From positions 1-28,318 of the forward strand of contig DATGZN010000111.1 of assembly GCA_035297145.1 (NCBI GenBank): a stretch of 28,318 bases of DNA, read 5' to 3'. A model generated the notes under the pieces. It searched no databases and had not been told where the DNA came from. It was given only the letters and a program-made list of their open reading frames with translations. Below, in pieces: positions 14,061-20,768 of the stretch (positions are counted from its first letter, which is position 1; the number at the start of each line of letters is the position of its first letter). The DNA is from QHXW01 sp035297145. Its GTDB lineage: Bacteria > Acidobacteriota > Terriglobia > Bryobacterales > Bryobacteraceae. The translations under genes were made by a program, and so were the position numbers.

Positions 14061-14693
14061 TTGGCACGTTATCGAGGCCCGGTTTGCCGGCTCTGCCGGC
14101 GCGAGGGCATGAAGCTGTTTTTGAAAGGCGAGCGCTGTCACAGTGAGAAGTGTGCCATCGAAAAGCGCAACTTCGTTCCCGGACAGCATGGTAAGGACCG
14201 CAAGGCAAAACTGGTGGGCTACGGCCTGCAGCTCCGCGAAAAGCAGAAAATGCGGCGTGTGTACGGTCTGTTGGAAACCCAGTTCCGCAACGGATTTGAA
14301 AAGGCAGCGCATCAAAAGGGCATCACCGGCGAGAACCTCTTCGCGGGCCTGGAACGGCGGCTCGACAACGTGATCTACCGCATGGGCTTCGGTACCAGCC
14401 GCGCGCAGGCGCGCCAGGTAGTGCATCACGGCCACGTCCAGGTAAATGGCCGCAAGGTCAATGTGCCATCGTTTCAGGTGAAGATCGGAGACGAGGTCGC
14501 CATCCGCGAATCGAGCAAAAACAATCCAACGATTCTCGCGGCGCGCGACGCGACCGCACATGCTCCAGCGCCGGGCTGGATGGAGGTCGACCGGGAAAAC
14601 CTGCGCGCCAAAATCACGGGGCTCCCCAAGCGCGATGAATTGGTGCAGATTCAAATTAACGAGCAGCTCATTGTGGAGTTGTATTCGAAGTAA
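14061..14693 (+). CDS. rpsD: 30S ribosomal protein uS4, zinc-binding form
   Basis: A protein of 210 residues from a TTG start with a strong AAGGAGG (14050-14056). The N-terminal zinc site is complete: C9, C12, C26 and C31. The S4 RNA-binding domain is at about residues 98-160 (LERRLDNVIYRMGFGTSRAQARQVVHHGHVQVNG, broken here only by description). S4 nucleates 30S assembly and in E. coli represses the alpha operon. A 129-nt gap upstream could hold a leader, but no E. coli-like pseudoknot was recognised. Confidence 0.97.
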   Translation: MARYRGPVCRLCRREGMKLFLKGERCHSEKCAIEKRNFVPGQHGKDRKAKLVGYGLQLREKQKMRRVYGLLETQFRNGFEKAAHQKGITGENLFAGLERRLDNVIYRMGFGTSRAQARQVVHHGHVQVNGRKVNVPSFQVKIGDEVAIRESSKNNPTILAARDATAHAPAPGWMEVDRENLRAKITGLPKRDELVQIQINEQLIVELYSK

Positions 14694-14700
14694 AGCTTCA

Positions 14701-14762
14701 ACGCCGAGACACAGAGACGCCGAGATGCTAAACAGTTTTCTCGGCGAACTCGGCGGCTCGGC
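14701..14762 (+). repeat. Paired short-word element 8 (CGCCGAG family, 8-9-nt period), rpsD-rpoA gap
   Basis: The 5' arm is three 8-nt words at 14701-14724 of the form ACGCCGAG, the middle one degenerate. The 3' arm is three CTCGGCG words at 14740-14762 with 9- then 8-nt spacing. Positions 14718-14725 pair perfectly with 14739-14746 around a 13-nt loop. It has the same two-arm plan as the GGN5 elements but a different period and word. The rpoA SD (TGGAG) lies downstream of it. Confidence 0.8.
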
Positions 14763-14792
14763 ATTTAACAGTTGTTTGGAGATTCCAAAATA

Positions 14793-15848
14793 ATGTTCAA
14801 AGGCTTTCAGAAACCCAAAAGATTAGTCGCCAATACCGAAACCCTCACCGAGCGGTATGGCATGTTCACGGCGCAACCATTCCAGCGCGGCTTCGGCACC
14901 ACCATCGGCAACGGGCTGCGGCGCGTGCTGCTCAGCTCCATCGAGGGCGCGGCCATCACCGCCGTGCGCATCGAAGGCGTGGAGCATGAGTTCAGCCCCA
15001 TCCCCGGCGTGGTGGAAGATGCCACCGATATCATCCTCAACCTCAAGCAGATTCCGTTCAAGATTATGAGTGAGGGCGTCAAAACCGTTCGCCTGACCGT
15101 CGACCAGCCCGGTGAGGTACTCAGCGGCCAGATCCAAACCGACCAGGATGTCGAAGTCCTCGATCGCAACCTTCATGTCGCCACCGTGGGCGAGGGCGGC
15201 AAGATCAACATCGAGATGCGCCTCAAAACCGGCCGCGGCTACGTCAGCGCCGACAAGAACTTCGACGAGGACCTCGCGCTCGGTTATATCCCGATCGACT
15301 CCGTCCATTCGCCCGTGCGCAAAGTAAATTTCACCGTGGAAGCCGCGCGCCTGGGGCAGATGACCGATTACGACAAGCTCACGCTCGAAGTCTGGACCAA
15401 CGGCGCCGTCTCCCCGCAAGACGCCATCGGCTTCGCCGCCAAGCTCCTCAAAGATCACATGTCGATCTTCATCAACTTTGAGGAACTCCCTGAGAGCACC
15501 GAGGAGACCGCCGAGCGCTCCATGGACAAGATGGGCGAGCAGTTGAACCGTTCGGTCGAAGAGCTCGAGCTGAGCGTGCGCTCTTACAACTGCCTCAAGA
15601 ACGCTAATATCCAAACCATCGGCGAACTGGTGCAGAAGACCGAGGCCGAGATGCTGCGCACCAAGAATTTTGGCCGCAAGTCGCTCAACGAAATCAAAGA
15701 AATTCTGGCCAATATGGGCCTTTCGCTGGGTATGAAGGTAGACGCGCACGGCCGCCTGGTCGCTCCTCCGCCGCCGGCGCCGGGATCGCAGCCCGAGATT
15801 CTGCCGGATGACGATCAGTACGAACCCAACGATCAGCCTGGCGAGTAA
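14793..15848 (+). CDS. rpoA: DNA-directed RNA polymerase alpha subunit
   Basis: A protein of 351 residues, slightly longer than the usual 315-340. The N-terminal assembly domain has FGTTIGNGLRRVLLSSIEGAAITA and the beta-contacting GYVSADKN segment. The C-terminal DNA- and activator-binding domain has SVRSYNCLKNANIQTIGELV and NFGRKSLNEIKEIL with the helix-hairpin-helix. A Pro/Asp-rich tail follows. The ATG at 14793 is preferred over an in-frame TTG at 14772 because GGAG (14778-14781) lies between them. rplQ follows after 9 nt. Confidence 0.98.
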   Translation: MFKGFQKPKRLVANTETLTERYGMFTAQPFQRGFGTTIGNGLRRVLLSSIEGAAITAVRIEGVEHEFSPIPGVVEDATDIILNLKQIPFKIMSEGVKTVRLTVDQPGEVLSGQIQTDQDVEVLDRNLHVATVGEGGKINIEMRLKTGRGYVSADKNFDEDLALGYIPIDSVHSPVRKVNFTVEAARLGQMTDYDKLTLEVWTNGAVSPQDAIGFAAKLLKDHMSIFINFEELPESTEETAERSMDKMGEQLNRSVEELELSVRSYNCLKNANIQTIGELVQKTEAEMLRTKNFGRKSLNEIKEILANMGLSLGMKVDAHGRLVAPPPPAPGSQPEILPDDDQYEPNDQPGE

Positions 15849-15857
15849 GGGAATCCG

Positions 15858-16322
15858 ATGCGACACAGACGAGGTGGATACAAACTCAAGCGGGACATCG
15901 GCTCCCGCAATTCCCTGCTCAAGGGACTGGTGACCAGCGTCATCGAACAGGAGCGCGTTATTACCACGGTTCCCAAAGCCAAGGCGATAAAGCCGCTGGT
16001 GGACCACATGATCACGCTGGCCAAGCGCGATACCTTACACACACGCCGCCAAGCCGCGGCATTTCTGGAAACGCCGGCGTCGGTGAAGAAGCTATTCGAC
16101 ACCCTGGGCACGCGCTTTGGCCAGCGCTCCGGTGGCTATACCCGCATCGTTCGCCTGGGCTTCCGCAAGGGCGACGGCGCCGAGCAGGCCATGATCGAAC
16201 TGGTCGGCTCCGAACTCGTCAAGCGCGCCGCCGACCGCACCAAGCGCCGCGAAGAACGCCTGAAGGCGCAACGCGAGGGTCGCGAACCGGAAGAAGAGAC
16301 GCCGGAAGAAGAAGAAAAGTAG
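15858..16322 (+). CDS. rplQ: 50S ribosomal protein bL17 with acidic C-terminal tail
   Basis: A protein of 154 residues, about 30 longer than the usual 116-130. The core begins MRHRRGGYKLKRDIGSR and includes KAIKPLVDHMITLAKRD and TRIVRLGFRKGDGAEQAMIEL. From about residue 120 a Lys/Arg-rich helix is followed by a Glu-rich end. L17 sits near the tunnel exit, so the tail would be surface-exposed. It is the last gene of the alpha operon; the stop overlaps a 7-nt inverted repeat and a half heptamer array follows. Confidence 0.97.
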   Translation: MRHRRGGYKLKRDIGSRNSLLKGLVTSVIEQERVITTVPKAKAIKPLVDHMITLAKRDTLHTRRQAAAFLETPASVKKLFDTLGTRFGQRSGGYTRIVRLGFRKGDGAEQAMIELVGSELVKRAADRTKRREERLKAQREGREPEEETPEEEEK

Positions 16323-16333
16323 GGCCAAACACG

Positions 16334-16354
16334 GGATCTGGGATTTAGGATTTG
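16334..16354 (+). repeat. Single-arm GGN5 heptamer array 9 (GGATTTA family) after rplQ
   Basis: Three 7-nt units with GG at 16334, 16341 and 16348. No complementary array is seen. It lies inside a perfect 7-nt inverted repeat, AGGGCCA (16321-16327) and TGGCCCT (16365-16371), so the array would sit in the loop of that small stem. Confidence 0.72.
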
Positions 16355-16413
16355 GCGTCACTCCTGGCCCTAATCTGCACAATCGCCCAGACGTTAGTCG
16401 TTGTGAAACCTTG

Positions 16414-16470
16414 ATCCGGAGTTGGCAGTTTGCGTGCCTCGTGGACGCCATACCCAGACTCCGGATTTTT
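16414..16470 (+). terminator. Probable terminator of the ribosomal operon
   Basis: A perfect 9-nt inverted repeat, ATCCGGAGT (16414-16422) and ACTCCGGAT (16458-16466), is followed directly by a T run. The stem can extend inward by TGGC (16423-16426) with GCCA (16447-16450) after a bulge. Position, about 90 nt after rplQ, and the T-rich tail fit intrinsic termination. The loop is long, which lowers confidence. Confidence 0.55.
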
Positions 16471-16528
16471 GCTTTCTTGATCCCTCTGCACCATCAACCT
16501 GGAAGTCGCTAATCCGCTGTCCGGAAAC

Positions 16529-16774
16529 ATGCACGCATGCAACGTCAATGTGAATGGCGAAGGTGAGCTCATTGAGCCGGAAGGATCCGATGACAAGACC
16601 GACCCCATTCTCGACCCTAAATTACAAGGCGACACGCTCTCTTATTCGGTCAAGGACGAGGACGGCGGCGAACCGCTGAAGTTCGAACTAAAGCTCACTG
16701 GCGAAGGACAGGCTGAGCTGACATTTTTGAACGCGCCGGTGAAAATGAAGCCGATCCGGTTCGAGAAGAAGTAG
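16529..16774 (+). CDS. Hypothetical short protein, possibly a 5'-truncated gene
   Basis: An 81-residue acidic protein. It has a polar, Asp/Glu-rich first half and a second half of alternating beta-strand character (GEPLKFELKLTGEGQAEL). It lacks a signal peptide and has no clear SD, while its frame is open upstream only to 16481. The C-terminal half resembles the strand-rich ends of secreted acidobacterial proteins of unknown function, so this may be the 3' remnant of a larger gene. It lies downstream of the probable operon terminator and ends 11 nt before the convergent hicB-like gene. Confidence 0.4.
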   Translation: MHACNVNVNGEGELIEPEGSDDKTDPILDPKLQGDTLSYSVKDEDGGEPLKFELKLTGEGQAELTFLNAPVKMKPIRFEKK

Positions 16775-16785
16775 CAGCCACGGCG

Positions 16786-17010
16786 CTAAGCCGCCGGCGT
16801 CACCTCGATATCCTTCGCCACGCTGATCGGCTCTGGCACCGGCTCGCCAAACTCGCGCAGTGCCTGCAAGTGGCCCTGAATGGCTTCCCGGATGTTGTTC
16901 TCCGTCGCCTCGAGAGTCTTCCCCGTGGAAATGCAGCCAGGAAGATCGGGAACGTACGCGGCCCAATTGTGCTCCGCTCGTTCGAATATGACGGTGTACT
17001 TCACGCTCAT
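16786..17010 (-). CDS. HicB-like (UPF0150 fold) protein, orphan
   Basis: A protein of 74 residues. It matches the HicB/UPF0150 pattern: a first strand YTVIFERAEHNWAAYVPDLPGCISTG, the helix TLEATENNIREAIQGHLQAL, then GEPVPEP. HicB proteins usually neutralise the RNA-cleaving HicA toxin. No hicA-like frame is seen on either side, and there is no extra DNA-binding domain. GAGGT ahead of the ATG is a good SD. Orphan HicB-like proteins are common, and their roles are mostly unknown. Confidence 0.85.
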   Translation of the reverse strand: MSVKYTVIFERAEHNWAAYVPDLPGCISTGKTLEATENNIREAIQGHLQALREFGEPVPEPISVAKDIEVTPAA

Positions 17011-17088
17011 TTCTTGACCTCTGGATCAAATCCCGCACCTTTACTTCCCTCCATTTTAGGCCAGTGACAGACTTTGACTGTCAGTTTC

Positions 17089-17115
17089 CTCGGCGAGCTC
17101 GGCGGCCTCGGCGTT
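17089..17115 (+). repeat. Single-arm 9-nt word array 10 (CTCGGCG family)
   Basis: Three 9-nt words starting CTCGGCG at 17089, 17098 and 17107. They match the 3' arm of element 8. No 5' arm is present; instead a small inverted repeat (TGACAG 17065-17070, CTGTCA 17078-17083) lies just upstream. It sits in the divergent gap between the hicB-like gene and the phosphatase gene. Confidence 0.7.
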
Positions 17116-17168
17116 GAAAGCCTTTATTGGGAGATGCCACACTATTAGCCATCGCATCGATATCTCCC

Positions 17169-17840
17169 ATGAACAAGCCTCCTCTCTTCGAATTCCACGG
17201 CGCCGCCATCCTCTTCGATATGGACGGCACGCTGGTCGACTCCATGGCGCACGACGAGCGGCAATGGACCCGTTGGGCCGCGCGGTATGGCCTGGATCCG
17301 CAACCGATTCTGAAGATCTCGCACGGACGGCGCACAGAGGAGACAATCCGCGAAGTGGCGCCGCACCTCGCGACCGAGGACGAGTTCGCGCGATTCGCTG
17401 AGGAGGAGCTCTCGGATCGTGAAGGCGTCCGCGCCGTCCCTGGCGCAGCCGCTCTGCTCCGCGCCTTGCCTCGTGGGTCGTGGGCCTTGGTTACCTCCGC
17501 TCCGCGACAGTTGGCCCAGGTGCGCATGGAGTGCGCCGGCCTGATGCTGCCATCGGTCGTGGTTTCCGCAGATGACGTGAAGAACGGTAAGCCGCATCCG
17601 GAAGGTGTTCTTCTCGCCGCGCATTTGCTGGGAGTCGCGCCCGCCGAATGCCTGGTCATCGAAGATACTCCCGCCGGTATTCAAGCTGCGCGCGCTGGCG
17701 GGATGCGTGCGCTCGGCGTCACCACAACTTATTCCTGCGACGAGCTCCACAGCGAGCACTGCATTCGTGACTTCACGGCCGTGCAGGTCGTGGACGATGG
17801 ATGCTTGCACGTCGTGATCCACGCTCTGCCACAGGATTGA
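17169..17840 (+). CDS. HAD superfamily phosphatase (subfamily IA, sugar-phosphatase-like)
   Basis: A protein of 223 residues from the ATG at 17169; a TTG at 17127 would add 14 residues but lies upstream of the best start. All four HAD motifs are present: I, FDMDGTLVDS with nucleophile D17 and D19; II, VTSAP; III, the Lys in NGKPHPEG; and IV, VIEDTPAGIQAARAGG. A helical C1-type cap follows motif I. The set resembles small sugar-phosphate or glycerol-3-phosphate phosphatases; beta-phosphoglucomutase-like enzymes are an alternative. The substrate cannot be fixed from sequence. Confidence 0.9.
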   Translation: MNKPPLFEFHGAAILFDMDGTLVDSMAHDERQWTRWAARYGLDPQPILKISHGRRTEETIREVAPHLATEDEFARFAEEELSDREGVRAVPGAAALLRALPRGSWALVTSAPRQLAQVRMECAGLMLPSVVVSADDVKNGKPHPEGVLLAAHLLGVAPAECLVIEDTPAGIQAARAGGMRALGVTTTYSCDELHSEHCIRDFTAVQVVDDGCLHVVIHALPQD

Positions 17841-17917
17841 TACTGCTGGCTGAAAAGCACCAGTCGCCGGTGCATTCCGGCCAGAATTTCATTGGTTTGC
17901 CGCCTTTATTTCCAATC

Positions 17918-17931
17918 ATTTACGGGTAAAT
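17918..17931. promoter_or_regulatory. Perfect 14-nt palindrome upstream of the secreted glycine-zipper gene
   Basis: ATTTAC-GG-GTAAAT lies in the 146-nt gap between the phosphatase and the next + strand gene, 70 nt before the first possible start. The symmetry and AT-rich halves fit a dimeric regulator site, but no regulator is known. The same gap holds a short GCACC/GGTGC hairpin (17858-17873) that may be a weak terminator. No convincing -35/-10 pair was found. Confidence 0.35.
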
Positions 17932-18001
17932 AGCGAATGGTGAAACAGATGCACTACAGAGAGCGTCGAGAAGCAGTGAGACAGCTATGAGGACCCATCA
18001 A

Positions 18002-19114
18002 ATGATTCGATCCGCGACTTACTACATTGCCGTAACTTCGTTGGCGGCGTGCAGTCTTGCATTCGCACAGGATCCGCAAGACGCACCGGCGCCGCCGCCG
18101 GATCAGGCGCAGGCGCAGCAGCAGATTTCCGCTCCGCCCCCGCCGAGTGACCAGCAGATGCCGGCGCCAAATGGCGCATGGCGGCGCGCCAGCGATCCGC
18201 CGCAAGCCGGAGACACACAGGCGGCTCCGCCCACTTTTGCGCAGCGGCCAAACTATGCCCAATATCCAAACTATTCCTCACAGGGCCCGGCCCCGCAGGG
18301 ACAAGGTCCGCAAGCACTGCCTCCGCAACCGCCGGTGCCGGCGCAGTTGACCATCAAGACCGGTACATTTGTAACCGTTCGGGTCAATCAGTTTCTATCT
18401 TCCGATCGCAGCCATCCCGGTGATGCCTTCACGGCCACCCTGGTGCGCCCGATCGTTGTAGATGGCGTGATTGTCGCGCAGCGTGGACAGACCATCGGTG
18501 GCGTGGTGAAGGAAGCGCAAAAGGCCGGCCGCGTCGAGGGCGTTTCCCGTCTCGGTGTTCAGCTGACGGATCTGACTCTGGTCGATGGCCAGCAGGTGCC
18601 GATTCAATCGCAGCTTATCACGCGTAATGGCGATACGTCGGTCGGCCGCGACGTCGCCGGCGTAGGAGTAACCACGGCAACCGGTGCGGCAATTGGCGCC
18701 GCTGTGAATGGAGGCGTCGGCGCAGGTGTCGGAGCCGGCGCTGGCCTCATCGTGGGAACCATCGGGGTGCTGCTTACCCGTGGCCGCCCAACTTACATCA
18801 CTCCGGAATCTGTTCTGACGTTCCGCGTGGAAGCACCAATCACGATTGCTACCGACCGCGCGCCGTACGCGTTTCGCTACGTCGATCCCAACGAGTATGA
18901 CCGTCCGAATAACAACGGTGGTCCGCAAGTTGGCTATCGTCCGCCGCCGGCTCCCTATTATGGGTACGGCTATCCGTATGCTTATGGCTACCCGTACTAT
19001 CCGTATCCTTATTGGGGCGGCATCGGATTTGGTTTCTACCCCGGCTTTTACTACGGACGCGGTTTCTACGGTCGCGGATTTTACGGCGGTGGATACCGCG
19101 GTTTCCGCCGCTAG
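18002..19114 (+). CDS. Secreted or lipid-anchored protein with glycine zipper and Tyr/Gly-rich tail
   Basis: A protein of 370 residues from the ATG at 18002, chosen because GAGGA (17989-17993) sits 8 nt upstream; an ATG at 17987 is possible. An N-terminal signal sequence is followed either by signal-peptidase cleavage after AFA or by lipidation at the Cys of SLAAC. A Pro/Gln/Ala-rich linker (about residues 22-115) leads to a strand-rich domain (about 118-225), with GTFVTVRVNQFLSSD at its start and GQTIGGVVKEA further on. A glycine-rich membrane-like stretch (about 230-265) and a Tyr/Gly/Pro-rich tail follow. It resembles secreted acidobacterial proteins of unknown function. The glycine zipper suggests membrane insertion or oligomerisation, which is inference. 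Confidence 0.75.
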   Translation: MIRSATYYIAVTSLAACSLAFAQDPQDAPAPPPDQAQAQQQISAPPPPSDQQMPAPNGAWRRASDPPQAGDTQAAPPTFAQRPNYAQYPNYSSQGPAPQGQGPQALPPQPPVPAQLTIKTGTFVTVRVNQFLSSDRSHPGDAFTATLVRPIVVDGVIVAQRGQTIGGVVKEAQKAGRVEGVSRLGVQLTDLTLVDGQQVPIQSQLITRNGDTSVGRDVAGVGVTTATGAAIGAAVNGGVGAGVGAGAGLIVGTIGVLLTRGRPTYITPESVLTFRVEAPITIATDRAPYAFRYVDPNEYDRPNNNGGPQVGYRPPPAPYYGYGYPYAYGYPYYPYPYWGGIGFGFYPGFYYGRGFYGRGFYGGGYRGFRR

Positions 19115-19121
19115 TTCCGGA

Positions 19122-19150
19122 AATGGGGCCGGATTCGTTCCGGCCCCATT
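19122..19150. terminator. Strong hairpin between convergent genes
   Basis: AATGGGGCCGG (19122-19132) pairs perfectly with CCGGCCCCATT (19140-19150) around a 7-nt loop. It lies 8 nt after the secreted-protein gene and 13 nt before the end of the convergent VWA gene. The T run is weak on both strands, but an 11-bp GC-rich stem here is best read as a shared bidirectional terminator. Confidence 0.75.
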
Positions 19151-19163
19151 GCTCTTCTGCTGT

Positions 19164-20225
19164 CTACCCTCCCGCGTAATATCCGTCCCGCGCCTGCACG
19201 AGCAACGCCTTTTCTTTAACCGTCACCGTGATCTTGTGATATCCGGCTTCGGCTTTATCCGGCGTATACCCCAGGCTGTACTGGCTGCGCAGCTCTTCCT
19301 GGATGTGCTCGTAGATCTGCTCGATGGGCTGCTTCTTGGAGACTTCGAAGAATCCGCCGCCCGTCTCCTTTGATATCTGCTCCAGAATCTTCTTGCCGTC
19401 GGGGCGTTGCTGCTGCGGATACCGGCGGCCTCCGCCGCCATATCCTCCATGGCGCCCCATCCCGGGTCCGCCCAATCCGCTGCCGAATCCTTCCTTGTCA
19501 GCAAACAGGATGGAGTACACCAGGGTATCGGCGCGCTGCGCGGACTCGATGGCGCCCGGTAGCGGCGTCTTGCTGCCACGGTCCACTCCGTCTGTGAGCA
19601 GAATAATGGCCTTACGGCCCTGCTGCTTCTTCATGATCTCGTTGGACCCAAGCAGAATCGCGTCATACAACAGCGTTCCTCCGCCGCCGCTGCGGCGCCC
19701 GCCGCCTCTCCCGCCACCACCCGGATAACCGCCGCCGCCCGAATTGCCGCCACCGCCACTCTGGTCACGCCGCTCCAGTTGCGGGGTTTCCAACTGAGCC
19801 AGCGCGGCGTCCAGGTCCTTCTTCGACGAGGTCAGGTCTTTCAGAAGCTCCACATCATGATCGAAATGAATCACGAAGGCCTTGTCCTTGTCCGGACGGA
19901 GCACCTGGTCGAAAAAGCGGTAGCTGGCACTCTGCTCCTGGCCCAGAACGTTTCGCTGGCTCATGCTCGTGTCCACCAGCAAGCCCAGCGTCAACGGCAG
20001 ATCGCTTTCCTGCGAGAAATAGCGGATGGTCTGCGGCCGGGTGTCTTCCTCGATGGAGAAATCGTCCTTAGTCAGGCTGTGGACGATTTGTCCCTTCTTG
20101 TCGCGGACGGTGGCGAGCACGCTCACGACTTTGACATCGGTGGAAAACTTCGGCTGATCCTGGGCGGCTGCCAACAACGCCGTGGCTGAAAACAGAAAGG
20201 ACCGGCGTGAGACTGAGTCAGACAC
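19164..20225 (-). CDS. Tat-exported VWA-domain protein (VWFA-related Acidobacterial type)
   Basis: A protein of 353 residues starting at GTG with GAGG 6 nt upstream. A twin-arginine signal (SRRSFLF) ends near AAAQ. A beta domain (about residues 28-72, DVKVVSVLATVRDKKGQIV with DDFSIEED) precedes a von Willebrand A domain whose MIDAS motif DTSMS is at 85-89, with a later ILLTDG strand. Two Gly-rich segments (about 156-183 and about 240-262) interrupt the domain. The C-terminal end, LRSQYSLGYTPDKAEAGYHKITV, is typical of the VWFA-related Acidobacterial family. These proteins are exported and probably bind partners through metal, but their role is not known. Confidence 0.9.
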   Translation of the reverse strand: MSDSVSRRSFLFSATALLAAAQDQPKFSTDVKVVSVLATVRDKKGQIVHSLTKDDFSIEEDTRPQTIRYFSQESDLPLTLGLLVDTSMSQRNVLGQEQSASYRFFDQVLRPDKDKAFVIHFDHDVELLKDLTSSKKDLDAALAQLETPQLERRDQSGGGGNSGGGGYPGGGGRGGGRRSGGGGTLLYDAILLGSNEIMKKQQGRKAIILLTDGVDRGSKTPLPGAIESAQRADTLVYSILFADKEGFGSGLGGPGMGRHGGYGGGGRRYPQQQRPDGKKILEQISKETGGGFFEVSKKQPIEQIYEHIQEELRSQYSLGYTPDKAEAGYHKITVTVKEKALLVQARDGYYAGG

Positions 20226-20303
20226 AATACACCTCTATACATTTCCCGACGAGATCCCGAGACGCGCGGTTACCTCTGATACACTTTCAAGGCGGAGGTT
20301 TTC

Positions 20304-20726
20304 ATGGCGCCTCAGATCAAATCCAGACGAAATGCGCCTCTCGAATTCAACCACGCGATTATTTACGTGCGGAAACTGGCGCCGGCGCTGCAGTTCTACT
20401 CTGAACTCCTTGGGTTCAAAGTCATCGAGCAAGTCGGCCAGAGCTACGCGCGCCTCAAATCGCAGAGCGGCGAATCTACGTTCGCATTACACGTCGTCGA
20501 TGCCGGAAGATCGCCGGATGCCGAAGGGATTCGGCTGTATTTCGAGACCAAGGACCTGGACAAGTTCTGCGCGGCGCTGGCAGCCGCCGGAGTGGTGTTC
20601 ACTCAACCCCCGAAAGTGATGCCATGGGGATGGAAGCACGCCTACCTCAACGACCCCGATGGCCACGAAATAAGCCTCTACTGGGCCGGCAGGAAGCGCT
20701 TTCAAAAAACGCCGCCAATGCGGTAA
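20304..20726 (+). CDS. VOC (glyoxalase/bleomycin-resistance fold) family protein
   Basis: A protein of 140 residues with GGAGG ahead of the ATG. It has the two beta-alpha-beta-beta-beta modules of the vicinal oxygen chelate fold: FNHAIIYVRKLAPALQFYSELLGFKVIE in the first, and IRLYFETKDLDKFCAALAAAGV then HAYLNDPDGHEISLYW in the second. Candidate metal ligands are H17 in FNHA and the Glu of GHEISLYW. Such proteins include glyoxalases, dioxygenases and resistance proteins. No specific substrate can be named. It is divergent from the VWA gene and convergent with the family 3 glycosidase gene. Confidence 0.85.
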   Translation: MAPQIKSRRNAPLEFNHAIIYVRKLAPALQFYSELLGFKVIEQVGQSYARLKSQSGESTFALHVVDAGRSPDAEGIRLYFETKDLDKFCAALAAAGVVFTQPPKVMPWGWKHAYLNDPDGHEISLYWAGRKRFQKTPPMR

Positions 20727-20768
20727 TGTAGTGCGTCCGAAACGGCCGGCGTTTGCAGTCGAGGGTAA

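Noticed and set aside
14772..14792. TTG start for rpoA
   Set aside because: The ribosome binding site GGAG lies downstream of it, and the ATG at 14793 gives the usual MFKGFQKPKR start.
16352..16414. Signal-peptide-like frame starting at a TTG in the heptamer array
   Set aside because: It is only 20 codons, ends at a stop within the probable terminator stem, and has no SD; best explained as chance.
16775..17168. A hicA toxin gene next to the HicB-like gene
   Set aside because: No frame on either strand shows the short basic HicA fold with its catalytic His; the upstream - strand frame is translation of the CTCGGCG repeat.
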